A stretch of DNA of 64,000 nt. Origin: Nematostella vectensis. Lineage: Eukaryota; Cnidaria; Anthozoa; Actiniaria; Edwardsiidae. Below are positions 48,133 to 55,639 of the stretch, piece by piece; within the stretch, counting starts at the first letter, position 1, and every line of letters begins with the position of its first letter. The stretch covers positions 13,838,887 through 13,902,886 of the forward strand of contig NC_064034.1 of the NCBI RefSeq assembly GCF_932526225.1. The letters are read 5' to 3'. The position numbers were made by a program, and so were the translations under genes. The notes below the pieces were generated by a model. The model saw nothing but the letters and a program-made list of their open reading frames with translations, was not told the origin of the DNA and made no database searches.

Positions 48133-49022
48133 TTATAAGCATCTATTTAGCCAGTGCCCGTGCCAGGCAAAAGGGGTGAGAAGGTCGACACCTAAAAAGG
48201 CTCGCCGTCGGCCCTTGTCCTGGAGGTCTTCCTCGTTTACGGCGATGTACACCTCCGTTCCGATCTCTAAGGGGACCTCCAAGGGAACCTCTAAGGCGGG
48301 CTTTTCGGCTTTTAGAGGCACCTCAGCATTATGGCGTCTTTAGGCGCAAAGCCAGTCATGCGAGTCTTCGTTGCGTTTATGTCCGAGATGACGATTGGCA
48401 AAGCAGTAACCCACTCGCGGTTTGTTTCGCCGGATGCAAGCTCCTTCGAGTACTGCGCACAAAATAGGCGCTGTGCCAGCCAGCGCTGGAAAGACTCGGC
48501 GAAAGCTTGGCTCCTGTGGTGCCCGGGCTCAGCCCGTCGGACCTCCACCCCGTGGTCTGTTAGGAGCTTTGTGGTAGCACCCTTGAACTCCATGTCGTCA
48601 TCAACTATGAGGACTTTATGCCATGTGAGAGGTCCCTCTGCATAGATGTCAGCGAGTTCGCGGGAGACGACGGCCGCGCTCTTAGTTCTCAGTGGGCGGG
48701 CGGTTTTATATCGTGAAGCAACGTCAACGACAGTCAGGGCATACTTGTACCCGCGGTCCGTTGGCACGAATAGCAGGTCCGACTGGTGGATACGGTTTGG
48801 TATCTGCTCCGAGAAGTGGGCGAAGGTAGTCGGAGGAAGGGGTGTCTGTGTGTAGCCCCCGACGGGCTGCGAGCTTACCCACTTGCGCACTCGATCTATG
48901 GAGGCTGAGCCCTTGGGGAGTTTGGCATGAAGAGCGGTCACTCCCTGGAAGCCACCTCTGGCGTAGTATATAGGACGAAGTAACGCATCGAGTTCTTCGT
49001 CGGACATGCGCTTCGCCGCCAT
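48133..49022 (-). pseudogene. Retroviral-type integrase, frameshifted C-terminus
   Basis: Starts at ATG 49,022 with MAAKRMSDEELDALL and a short N-terminal region with no clear zinc finger. The catalytic core shows the DDE pattern: QSDLLFV, then TVVDVASRYKTARPL, then VDDDMEFKG, then HHRSQAFAESFQRWL. It continues to INATKTRMTGFAPKDAI and meets a stop at 48,312. A neighbouring frame continues with EIGTEVYIAVNEEDLQDKG down to 48,133, where a small SH3-like tail is expected, so one frameshift near 48,325 probably split it. In Polinton-type elements this enzyme inserts the viral genome. It is the leftmost gene of the block and co-oriented with the next six. Confidence 0.85.
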
Positions 49023-49299
49023 TGTCGGCAATGTACAGCAACAGGTGTATCAGTCTCCAACAGGCGGTTGCCGTCTGCTCTGGTAGTGCCGAGGCGGTCT
49101 TTTTGAGGTCGGTAGGCCCTCGGAGAACGACATTGGCGAATCTCTTAACACACTCCCTGTCTGCGCGCCACAACTCGAGGCTTCGGTTAGCAATGTCACC
49201 AAAGCTACATAATCCACCCATCGACGACACCTTCGGTGTTACTCGCTTAGCAGCGGCTGCTACCTCGTGCATAGCACTCCACAACTGGTCTGCAATCAT
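48980..49299 (-). CDS. Small virus-element protein upstream of integrase
   Basis: ATG at 49,299-49,297 gives MIADQLWSAMHEVAAAAKRV, then GGLCSFGDIANRSLELWRAD and CWRLIHLLLYIADNGGEA. The frame overlaps the integrase start (49,022) by a short stretch and stays open further by chance, so I set the likely end near 48,980. The C-terminal hydrophobic segment could be a membrane helix. It is preceded by an array of TATACGTATACG at 49,301-49,325. Function unknown; similar small proteins accompany integrase genes in invertebrate virus-like elements as far as I recall. Confidence 0.5.
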
Positions 49300-49375
49300 C
49301 TTATACGTATACGTATACGAATACGCGCAGTATGGGAAAAGGCCGCCTAGATGCAGCCCCGGGACGGCAGCTGCA

Positions 49376-49813
49376 TCACAGCAAGCGGCTAGCTGTGTAG
49401 CCGATAGCGAGAGCGCTGGCGCCAATGTACCCCAACTCGGCGTTTTTCTGCGTTTTGCTGGGGATGTAGTAGTCGGACAACTCAGGAGCCCGCATTGACT
49501 CCAGGAGTTGTTTTGGTCGGGTCTTGTTGTAATATTTGAGCGCGTAGTCAGTGTAGGTGAAGCTTTGCTTTGCGAGGGCCCCTCTCTCGCGACTTTGCGC
49601 TTGCCAATCGAGGATTTCTTGTCGCCGCTGTTGGTAGCGTCCATAGTCTTGTTGGTATTTCTTGAGGGCCTTGTCGTCGCCTTGTTGTCGACTCTCCTTC
49701 TCAGCTAAGGCAGGGCTCTCATCGTTCGACAGGAACTTTGCGAGGTAGTTACCACCAACGAATGCAGTCGCGTTTAGGACGGCGCCGCCAACCAAAACTG
49801 CGATGGAGGCCAT
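49376..49813 (-). CDS. Virus-element protein with N-terminal membrane segment and coiled coil
   Basis: The first ATG of the good frame is at 49,813 (MASIAVLVGGAVLNATAFVG). The frame is open slightly upstream only through a GTG inside the promoter-like motif. An N-terminal hydrophobic segment is followed by a charged coiled-coil region (KALKKYQQDYGRYQQRRQEI), then TYTDYALKYYNK and a C-terminal hydrophobic stretch (LGYIGASALAIGYTASRLL). It is about 145 residues and intact. It is probably a virion or membrane-associated protein; no enzyme motif. It sits between two other small membrane proteins on the same strand. Confidence 0.6.
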   Translation of the reverse strand: MASIAVLVGGAVLNATAFVGGNYLAKFLSNDESPALAEKESRQQGDDKALKKYQQDYGRYQQRRQEILDWQAQSRERGALAKQSFTYTDYALKYYNKTRPKQLLESMRAPELSDYYIPSKTQKNAELGYIGASALAIGYTASRLL

Positions 49814-49822
49814 CGAGTAGTC

Positions 49823-49842
49823 TGTACGTTTCACGTGCTATG
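49823..49842 (-). promoter_or_regulatory. 20-bp promoter-like motif, copy 1
   Basis: TGTACGTTTCACGTGCTATG (plus-strand reading) ends 10 bp before the ATG at 49,813 of a minus-strand gene. An identical 20-mer is at 51,019-51,038. It contains the E-box-like CACGTG. Confidence 0.45.
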
Positions 49843-49890
49843 TGTACGTAAACACGAGTCTAATACGTGGCCTACACGTGTAGTACACTA

Positions 49891-50338
49891 CTACATGGGC
49901 AGGATCTTCTGGTCCTCAAGGTAACCCTTCAAAGCGACAGCACCCGAAACAGCGGCAGTCATTTTTGCGTAGTTCATGGCGTTCGCGGAGGGGTCTATGG
50001 TGAAGTCTTCGCACAAGACCTTGCGCCCAACCCAGCCAATACCGGCGACGAGGCCGGTTATGACTGCGGCGTCGGTGATGGTCTTTGTAGTTTTGATTTG
50101 CTGCGTGTTGCACAGCTTTCTTCTTCGCTCTGTTAAGTCGGTTCCACTCTGCCAAGCGCCTTCCGGCTTCGACTCGTCCAGGGTGTTTAGGTCGGGTCGC
50201 GGGTGGCTCGGGCGTACGTGCAGGTTCATGAGCAGTTTTTTTATGATGGTCATCATCAGCAGCTTGTTTGTCAGGTTCCGCTGACCCGTCTGCCGTTCCG
50301 GCAGGCTGAGCACTAGTACTTCCTTGAGGTCCCTCCAT
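49891..50338 (-). pseudogene. Small membrane protein of the virus-like element, frameshifted
   Basis: The N-terminal half from ATG 50,338 is hydrophilic and Ala/Pro-rich, ending RVEAGRRLAEWNRLNRAKKK, a basic motif I associate with Polinton-type minor virion proteins. The C-terminal half is in another frame: KTITDAAVITGLVAGIGWVG with a transmembrane segment, then MNYAKMTAAVSGAVALKGYL and a stop at 49,891. One frameshift near 50,110 explains the split. Each half looks coding, the out-of-frame extensions do not. Confidence 0.6.
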
Positions 50339-50391
50339 TTGTGATGCAACAACTTGGCTGTTGAAGAAGTGGCAAGCTTTCAAATGAACGT

Positions 50392-51030
50392 CTACTCTGA
50401 GGTGGCAGACTCGCCAGTGTGCGTTTGCGGGCAAACCACTGGTGGGTCCGCGACTGCTACCTCGTGTTGACACCTCGTGTCAGCGCTTGCCGTTCCGGCG
50501 GTGTTCACATGGCCTGCTACGTGTAACGCCCCGACGGCTAAAGCCATCAAACGACTGCAGCGTAGAGACAGGCTTCCGCACAATGTGTGGAGCTCGTTGT
50601 TGATGATGTAGTTGGACACTAGGTCATTGTGGAGATCGACCACACTGTCTATCGGCAGCGCCATGCCTACTAGCTTGGTCGTTAGCTTCAGAAAGCTGTC
50701 TGCCAGGGCGTCTGTACTCCGGCTGGCTAGAGCGGTCTCGTATCGCTTCTCGTACTTCCACACTTCCTCGGCGCTCATGCGTTTCACGTCGTCGTGAGTC
50801 AGGGCTTTGCCTACCATTTCTCTCGACTTCCCCGAGGCTACGAGAATCGCGAGTTTCTCCCTCGCGTCTGTTATCTCAGTTTGCTGACCTCCGGTTGCCG
50901 TTCCGGCAGGCTGCGTCGAGCAGCCCAACGACTCGACGGCCGGGAGGACGGCGGCGCCCCCCTCAAGAAGACTCTCAAAGTATTCGTCGCCATCATGCAC
51001 CCTAGGGTGTAACACGTGTGTACGTTTCAC
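50392..51030 (-). CDS. Virus-element protein of about 200 residues, unknown function
   Basis: The frame contains GDEYFESLLEGG near its start, a low-complexity section, then ITDAREKLAILVASGKSREM, MSAEEVWKYEKRYETALAS, LADSFLKLTTKLVGMALPID and LMALAVGALHVAGHV. The helical C-terminal half with a hydrophobic segment resembles other capsid-associated proteins of these elements as I remember them. There is no good ATG at the expected start; the frame begins at a GTG within the promoter-like 20-bp motif, so either the start codon is lost or translation begins further in. It lies between the ATPase and the small membrane protein. Confidence 0.5.
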   Translation of the reverse strand: MKRTHVLHPRVHDGDEYFESLLEGGAAVLPAVESLGCSTQPAGTATGGQQTEITDAREKLAILVASGKSREMVGKALTHDDVKRMSAEEVWKYEKRYETALASRSTDALADSFLKLTTKLVGMALPIDSVVDLHNDLVSNYIINNELHTLCGSLSLRCSRLMALAVGALHVAGHVNTAGTASADTRCQHEVAVADPPVVCPQTHTGESATSE

Positions 51031-51038
51031 GTGCTATG
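51019..51038 (-). promoter_or_regulatory. 20-bp promoter-like motif, copy 2
   Basis: Identical to 49,823-49,842 and located at the start of the 200-residue gene on the same strand. A TATACGTATACGTATACG array lies just upstream at 51,065-51,083. Confidence 0.45.
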
Positions 51039-51102
51039 AGGACGGTGTGATTGATGCATATACCTATACGTATACGTATACGTGGGCGGTGGTTTACTGC
51101 GC

Positions 51103-51732
51103 TTACCCTTCAACTAGGGCGATGGTATAAGGGTGACGCAAGCAAAACTCTAACTTCGAGAACTTTTTCGTCTTGAGGGCCTTCATGTACTCTTTCATCT
51201 TCTCTTCTGAGAGCTCCGCGCCGTAGTCATGCAGGATAGCTTTCATGTCCGCCTTGCTCGGCGTATAGAAGACCACCAAGGCCGCGATGTTCTCACGGAA
51301 CTGCTTCGTGATGCTAGTGAGCTGCTGCGTGATCATCCACACACTAATACCCACGTGGCGCGCGCTGAACGCCAAGTTGACGAGCTGGTCAGAGCGCCTC
51401 TTTACGTCTTTCGAGGCTGCACAGTCGTCGAGTATGATTAGCGTATTAGTGCCTCCGAAGACAGCGGAGACAAACCTCAGCAGTGTGTCGATCTGACCCG
51501 CCTCAGGTGTGACGACAAACAGACGATTGTCGCCCTCGCCGAAGCCGTCGTATGTTTTGTTGTAGACAAAGGTAGGGCACACGAGTACGATGTAGTCAAA
51601 CTTGCCCCGGAAAGGGCCGCGCAGCCTGTCCACTATGAATTGGGTCTTCCCGCATGACGTCGGGCCCACGATAAAAGCGTCAAATGGGATGTTTTTGGGG
51701 TCCATACCGCGCTGCCGCAGCGCTTCGCGCAC
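51103..51732 (-). CDS. A32-like genome-packaging ATPase
   Basis: A FtsK/HerA-superfamily ATPase of poxvirus A32 type. Walker A is FIVGPTSCGKTQF, Walker B is TLIILDDCA, followed by LAFSARHVGISVWMITQQL, the conserved sensor-like region of packaging ATPases, and a C-terminal HPYTIALVEG. At about 200 residues it is of typical size, and it is intact. The exact start is unclear: an ATG at 51,705 gives MDPKNIPFDAF just before Walker A, while the frame is open up to the capsid gene's stop. It would pump genome DNA into capsids. Directly downstream of the capsid-like gene, as in many Polinton-type genomes. Confidence 0.85.
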   Translation of the reverse strand: MREALRQRGMDPKNIPFDAFIVGPTSCGKTQFIVDRLRGPFRGKFDYIVLVCPTFVYNKTYDGFGEGDNRLFVVTPEAGQIDTLLRFVSAVFGGTNTLIILDDCAASKDVKRRSDQLVNLAFSARHVGISVWMITQQLTSITKQFRENIAALVVFYTPSKADMKAILHDYGAELSEEKMKEYMKALKTKKFSKLEFCLRHPYTIALVEG

Positions 51733-51746
51733 TTCTTGTCTGTGCT

Positions 51747-52937
51747 CAGTATTGCATGGACTCTAGCTGTCCGTTCATAAGGTTCATTTGGGCGTCGGCC
51801 ACCACAAACACGTGACAGTTTACGGTACCCTGGCCGCTTGCCGTGCGTTTTATCTCGAGATGCACACCGCCGCGGGTGTTTTCCAATCGGAGACCGCCCC
51901 CATGGATAGCATTGTCGTCCGTCGTTCGGTCGATCCACAGAGCAAACTTGTTATCGCCATAGAACGACTCGGGGCTTACTGCTGGAGCGTCAGGCGTTCT
52001 GCTGTGCCCCCCCCCCCCCCGGGGAGGGGCGGACGAACCGCCTTTTCGCCTCCCTCCAGAAATCCGTGGGGCGCAGTCCCTGGCTGAAGACCTTGTTTGT
52101 CATGCCGTCGATTGTAACGCGAACGCTCTTGATGTCGGGGTAACTTCTCAGAGTCGCGAGCCCCTGCCGTGTATGGCTCCACAAAGAGGAGCAACAGACC
52201 ACTCATAGACCTTCGCGGCAGGTTGACACTCTCGTTGATTATGCTGTCCGTCCCTTTGCTAATCACAAAGGTCTTGTGGAGGTTCACTTGCTCGTAGAAG
52301 AACGTTGTGCCATTTTGGTAAGCGGCGGCTGCAGACCGGGCGAGGTTGTAGTCCCTCAGGCTTTGTATTCTAGCTCTAGGTTTTTGATGCCATAGGATAA
52401 TTTGGTAGCATCGCTTCCGACTACTACCTGGTCAGCCGTTGCGAGTGTGATCTCGAATAGCAGTGCCTCGGAGAGCGCCCTTGGGTACAGTACGCCGTGG
52501 TCCGTCAGCAGAGAGTGGTCTAGCGGGATGGTGTACTTCGCCCCGTGGGCGGCGTTTAGAGCGTTCTCCTTGGCGTTACTGGTCGCTTTATCGCCAGCCT
52601 TGGAGCGAAGCTTGCGCATGTTTTCTGACTATATGCCCTGCTCCAGACGGGGCGTTTCTCCTACAAACGTGATTTTCGGGCGGCTCACGAGATTTCGGCC
52701 GACGTTGTTCACGACGGTATTATTTGCTTGCCCTGAGATGGAGAGATCGAAACCGACCCTCAAGGAGCCAGGCACGAGCGTGACGCCTTCCGATAGCTTT
52801 GGGACCGCCACCTATAGCGTCTCGCCGGGGGAAGCCGTCGACGGGTTGAGAGTGACCCGGTGAACAGTTCTCTCGGCTTTCAAACCCAGAGGAGTTCTGG
52901 GTGTTCGTTGGGGGTCAAGTTTATCGCTGACTGACAT
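51747..52937 (-). pseudogene. Major-capsid-like gene, broken by stops and frameshifts
   Basis: ATG at 52,937 (MSVSDKLDPQRTP). TAG codons at 52,812-52,814 and 52,629-52,631 interrupt otherwise continuous coding (VTLNPSTASPGETL, SLRVGFDLSISGQANN, VVNNVGRNLVSR). It continues with KYTIPLDHSLLTDHGVLYPR, then frame changes near 52,360, near 52,150 and across the C/G homopolymer at 52,009-52,024, through TDSIINESVNLPRRS, PTDFWREAKRRF, YGDNKFALWID and GTVNCHVFVVADAQMN, with a stop at 51,747. The capsid call is from recalled motif order in invertebrate Polinton-like elements and from position next to the packaging ATPase; a double jelly-roll fold is inferred, not seen. Part of the region after the VSR block seems deleted. 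Confidence 0.6.
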
Positions 52938-52939
52938 TC

Positions 52940-52970
52940 CTATTACGTATTACGTATATTGTATATATAT
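52940..52970 (-). promoter_or_regulatory. Candidate promoter of the capsid-like gene
   Basis: TATTACGTATTACGTATATT followed by a TATATATATA run lies directly upstream of the capsid-like ATG. Similar TACGTA-rich stretches precede two other genes of the block. Confidence 0.35.
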
Positions 52971-53575
52971 AAACAATAGGTTCGACTGAATAATGTTTTA
53001 GTTTGGTCCGACGTATGCTGCAAGCCTTAGACAAAGATGGACAAGTCAGCTCCAACGTGTCCTCAAGGTAAGATGAGTTTTGTTATTTTCGGTGAACAAA
53101 AGGAAAGATCTAAAACAATGAGCGATATGGTGTGAAGTAGAAACAATCACGAACAAAACAATAACTTAACATAAAAAATACGTATCATTTCTACATGTCT
53201 TAATAGAAAATCATATATGGAATCAATATGGAATTCAAAAGCTACTCCATAAGCATTTCTTTTACACATTTTAAAGCTTGATGCAAGCGCCCGCTGATCT
53301 GACTGCCTGCGGGTTGTTTTATGTTTTCAACATCTGAAAATCGCTTTATTGCTTGTGGACAAATATTTTTTTTCTATGACATTATATAAATACTATAAAC
53401 CTATATTTATTTATCTCAGCCTTAGGGAGCGATCATTTATTACTGGAGGGGGGGGAGCAAATATGTAGGGGGGCTATGTTTTTTTGGACTTAGAATTTAA
53501 GTCTGTTATTAATAGAATACTGAGCAAGAGAATCATTGTTCAAATGTAAATTTTATTTAGTTCAAAATGTTTTCT
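52971..53575 (-). repeat. 605-bp repeat, copy C, inside the virus-like element
   Basis: Reverse complement of 35,992-36,596, equal in length. It separates the capsid-like gene from the Penelope element. Read on the plus strand it carries an exon-like piece from ATGCTGCAAGCCTTAGAC to TCCTCAAG/GTAAGA. Confidence 0.9.
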
Positions 53576-53584
53576 ACTATTGTA

Positions 53585-54735
53585 TCTAGTTCCATATTAT
53601 ATATATATATATATAGTGTTGGTTTGAGACAAATACAAACTACATAGGTTTCCCTACAGGTCTGTTTCGTGGTTGCCCACTCATCAGGGGATTTAATGAG
53701 AATATTCCTACCATCGTATATATACTATTAACATTGAAATTTACATAATAATAGACTGATAGTTTTAGCTAAGGCGGTAAGAGGAACAATAGCGAGTTAC
53801 ATTAAATATGCGGGGCGAAAACTAACAGTGCAAAACGTGTGAAAAATTGATAGCGCGAAAATTTAACGGTGACGGGATTAACAGTTCTAATTGTTTCGTA
53901 GCAGGGCTTTGTTTTTGTGGCAGCACGAGGACACGAGTTCATTGCGTTTATTTAGAGTTGATAGTTTGGGTTGGCAGATGATCGTCAGCTTTTCCTTGAG
54001 GCAGAGGTTGCAACGCTTAGTGGTACTGTTGTAGGCGGAGTGGGAAGAAAGAATGCGCCATGAAATAAAGTACTCAATCATGTTGTCCTTGAGAGTCCAG
54101 ACGTGTTTGCTAAGTTCGGTGGAGTTTCTGTGTTTGGCGTGTCGGAATGATGTGGTGTGGTTTCTGTACCTGGTCTTGAAGCTGTTTTCAGTGAGCCCGA
54201 CGTATGTTTCCGAGGTGTTGTTGTCTTTTCAAGTTACGGTAGCTTGGTAGATGACAGATGTCTGTAGGCAGTTTCCGTCTAGAGGGCAGGTGTCTTTCTG
54301 TCGGCAGTTGCATGTCTTGTTGTTGGTAGTGGTAGCGGTAGCCGACGATGCGGTGATGATGCGCTTGTTGTGGTTGTCGATGATCTGTTTGGTGTTGTTC
54401 ATGCAGCTGTAACTGATTTTGATGGTGTTTCTGTTGAAGATTTTACGGAGGTGGTTGTCTTTCGGGAAGTGCTTGTCTATCAGGGTGAGGAATCTGTGGC
54501 CGATGTTGGTGCTGGTGTTCTTGCTGAAGGGCGGGTTGTACCATAGGATGTTGTTGCGTTTGCGGGTTTTACGGTTGGTTACGGTGTTGGGTTCGTAGCG
54601 TAGCGTGTAGTTGTATCCGCTATCGTCGAGTGCTTTCTGGTAAGGTGGCGCGGTCTGGTCAAAGGAGGCTTGGTCTGAAGATAGGGCAGATAGGCGTCTG
54701 GTGCGTCTGTTGACGTTGACATTGACGATACCTTG
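53585..54735 (-). mobile_element. 5'-truncated Penelope-like element (RT end, linker, GIY-YIG, hammerhead)
   Basis: On the minus strand, coding starts abruptly near 54,730 with the end of the RT (VNVNRRTRRLSALSSDQ). It continues through the linker (NILWYNPPFSKNTSTNIGHR, LIDKHFPKDNHLRKIFNRNT, YSCMNNTKQIIDNHNK) and the Cys-rich CNCRQKDTCPLDGNCL. After a TGA near 54,228 follows the GIY-YIG endonuclease: TYVGLTENSFKTRYRNHTTS and NSTELSKHVWTLKDN, ending at 53,887. A hammerhead ribozyme lies downstream at 53,650-53,690. The RT core is missing, so the copy is 5'-truncated as usual for retroelements. It lies within the virus-like element between the capsid-like gene and the plus-strand gene. Confidence 0.85.
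53650..53690 (-). ncRNA. Hammerhead ribozyme of the Penelope-like element
   Basis: Minus-strand reading: CCC (stem I), CTGATGA at 53,681-53,687, stem II GTGG-GCAA-CCAC, GAAA at 53,665-53,668, a very short stem III ACAG/CTGT with a 2-nt loop, cleavage-site A at 53,655, then GGG closing stem I. All core positions match the hammerhead consensus, and the tiny stem III is characteristic of Penelope-like retroelement ribozymes. Confidence 0.85.
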
Positions 54736-54833
54736 CCAAGTGCGTCCGCCGATTGCGGAGCGGGGGACGACGAGACGATGGGGAGTCGATCCCAATGACG
54801 AGCAAGTCATCGCGTATGCATGCTGCGCATAGC

Positions 54834-55639
54834 ATGACTGCGCGAAGCTCAACGCAAACGACCGCTAAAACCTCGTTCACCACAGAGGATGCAGCGACAA
54901 GACTCGGTCTCCAGTCCCTCAGGGAGAAATACCCAGACCTTAACGAGAATCTGATACGGTTCCAGTCAGACCGGAGGGGAAAGACGCTAATACAGCTTCG
55001 CAACCTCGACAAAGAAGGTTAGACTAAACGAAGACAGCTGTTAAATGAGAACGGGGGCGTTCGACAGGACTTTGCAAAGCTGAAAGGCTTCAAGCTGGCG
55101 ATGGGGTCTGTGTCAGAGATAAACGCGGTCATCCAGGAGAACACAGAACGAGTTCAAGTGCTGCAGGGGGTGGTAACCACAGACAGGGAGACCATCGACG
55201 ACCCTAACACGTCAGAGAGTCGCCGCCAAGAAGCCCGTGAGCGCAACAAGGAATGGCTATCCGAGATCGACGAACTAAAACGAGAAAACCGAGAGCTCGA
55301 GAACCGAAAGCCGCTCAGAGAGCGCATCAAAGCCATCTTCAAAAAGTACGGCTTTACCGTCACCGCTATCGGGTTGGCCGTAGCGACGACGATCGCGGCC
55401 ATTGTGACGTCGCTCGGCAAGTCGCTCTCCTCGGTGGCCAGAGGGGTCGGTAACGGGCTTAAGGCTATCGGGAAAAAGCTAGGCGGGCTTCTCCCTGGGC
55501 TAGTAGGAAGCATCGCGAACTTCGTGTTTAAGGCTGCAGGAAAAGCGGTGAAATTTCTTGGCAAAATGCGTGGCTGCTCATTCTAACCGCAGCCGCGTTC
55601 TTGGTTCGTCGAATGCAAAGCAATCATCGGAACAAGTAA
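54834..55639 (+). pseudogene. Membrane-active virion-like protein, one stop and one frameshift
   Basis: The likely start is the ATG at 54,834 (MTARSSTQTTAKTSFTTEDA). It continues LREKYPDLNENLIRFQSDRR to a TAG at 55,020-55,022, then in the same frame QLLNENGGV, a charged coiled-coil section and a long Gly/Ala-rich hydrophobic amphipathic region (KYGFTVTAIGLAVATTIAA, GVGNGLKAIGKKLGGLLPGL). A frameshift near 55,565 precedes the proper tail AWLLILTAAAFLVRRM, a transmembrane helix, ending at TAA 55,637-55,639. The Gly-rich amphipathic layout suggests a membrane-disrupting or virion-core role such as those in adenovirus-related proviruses; this is inference. Only plus-strand gene of the block; converges on the next gene. 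Confidence 0.6.

Noticed and set aside
48724-49644. 306-codon open frame on the minus strand
   Set aside because: Only its middle part (from ATG 49,299 to about 48,980) looks coding. The ends are open by chance over the integrase and the coiled-coil gene in other frames.
4175-55022. A variant genetic code with TAG read as glutamine
   Set aside because: The resident gene NKAPD1 is readable with the standard code and ends in TGA, and the affected genes also carry frameshifts, so pseudogene decay is simpler.
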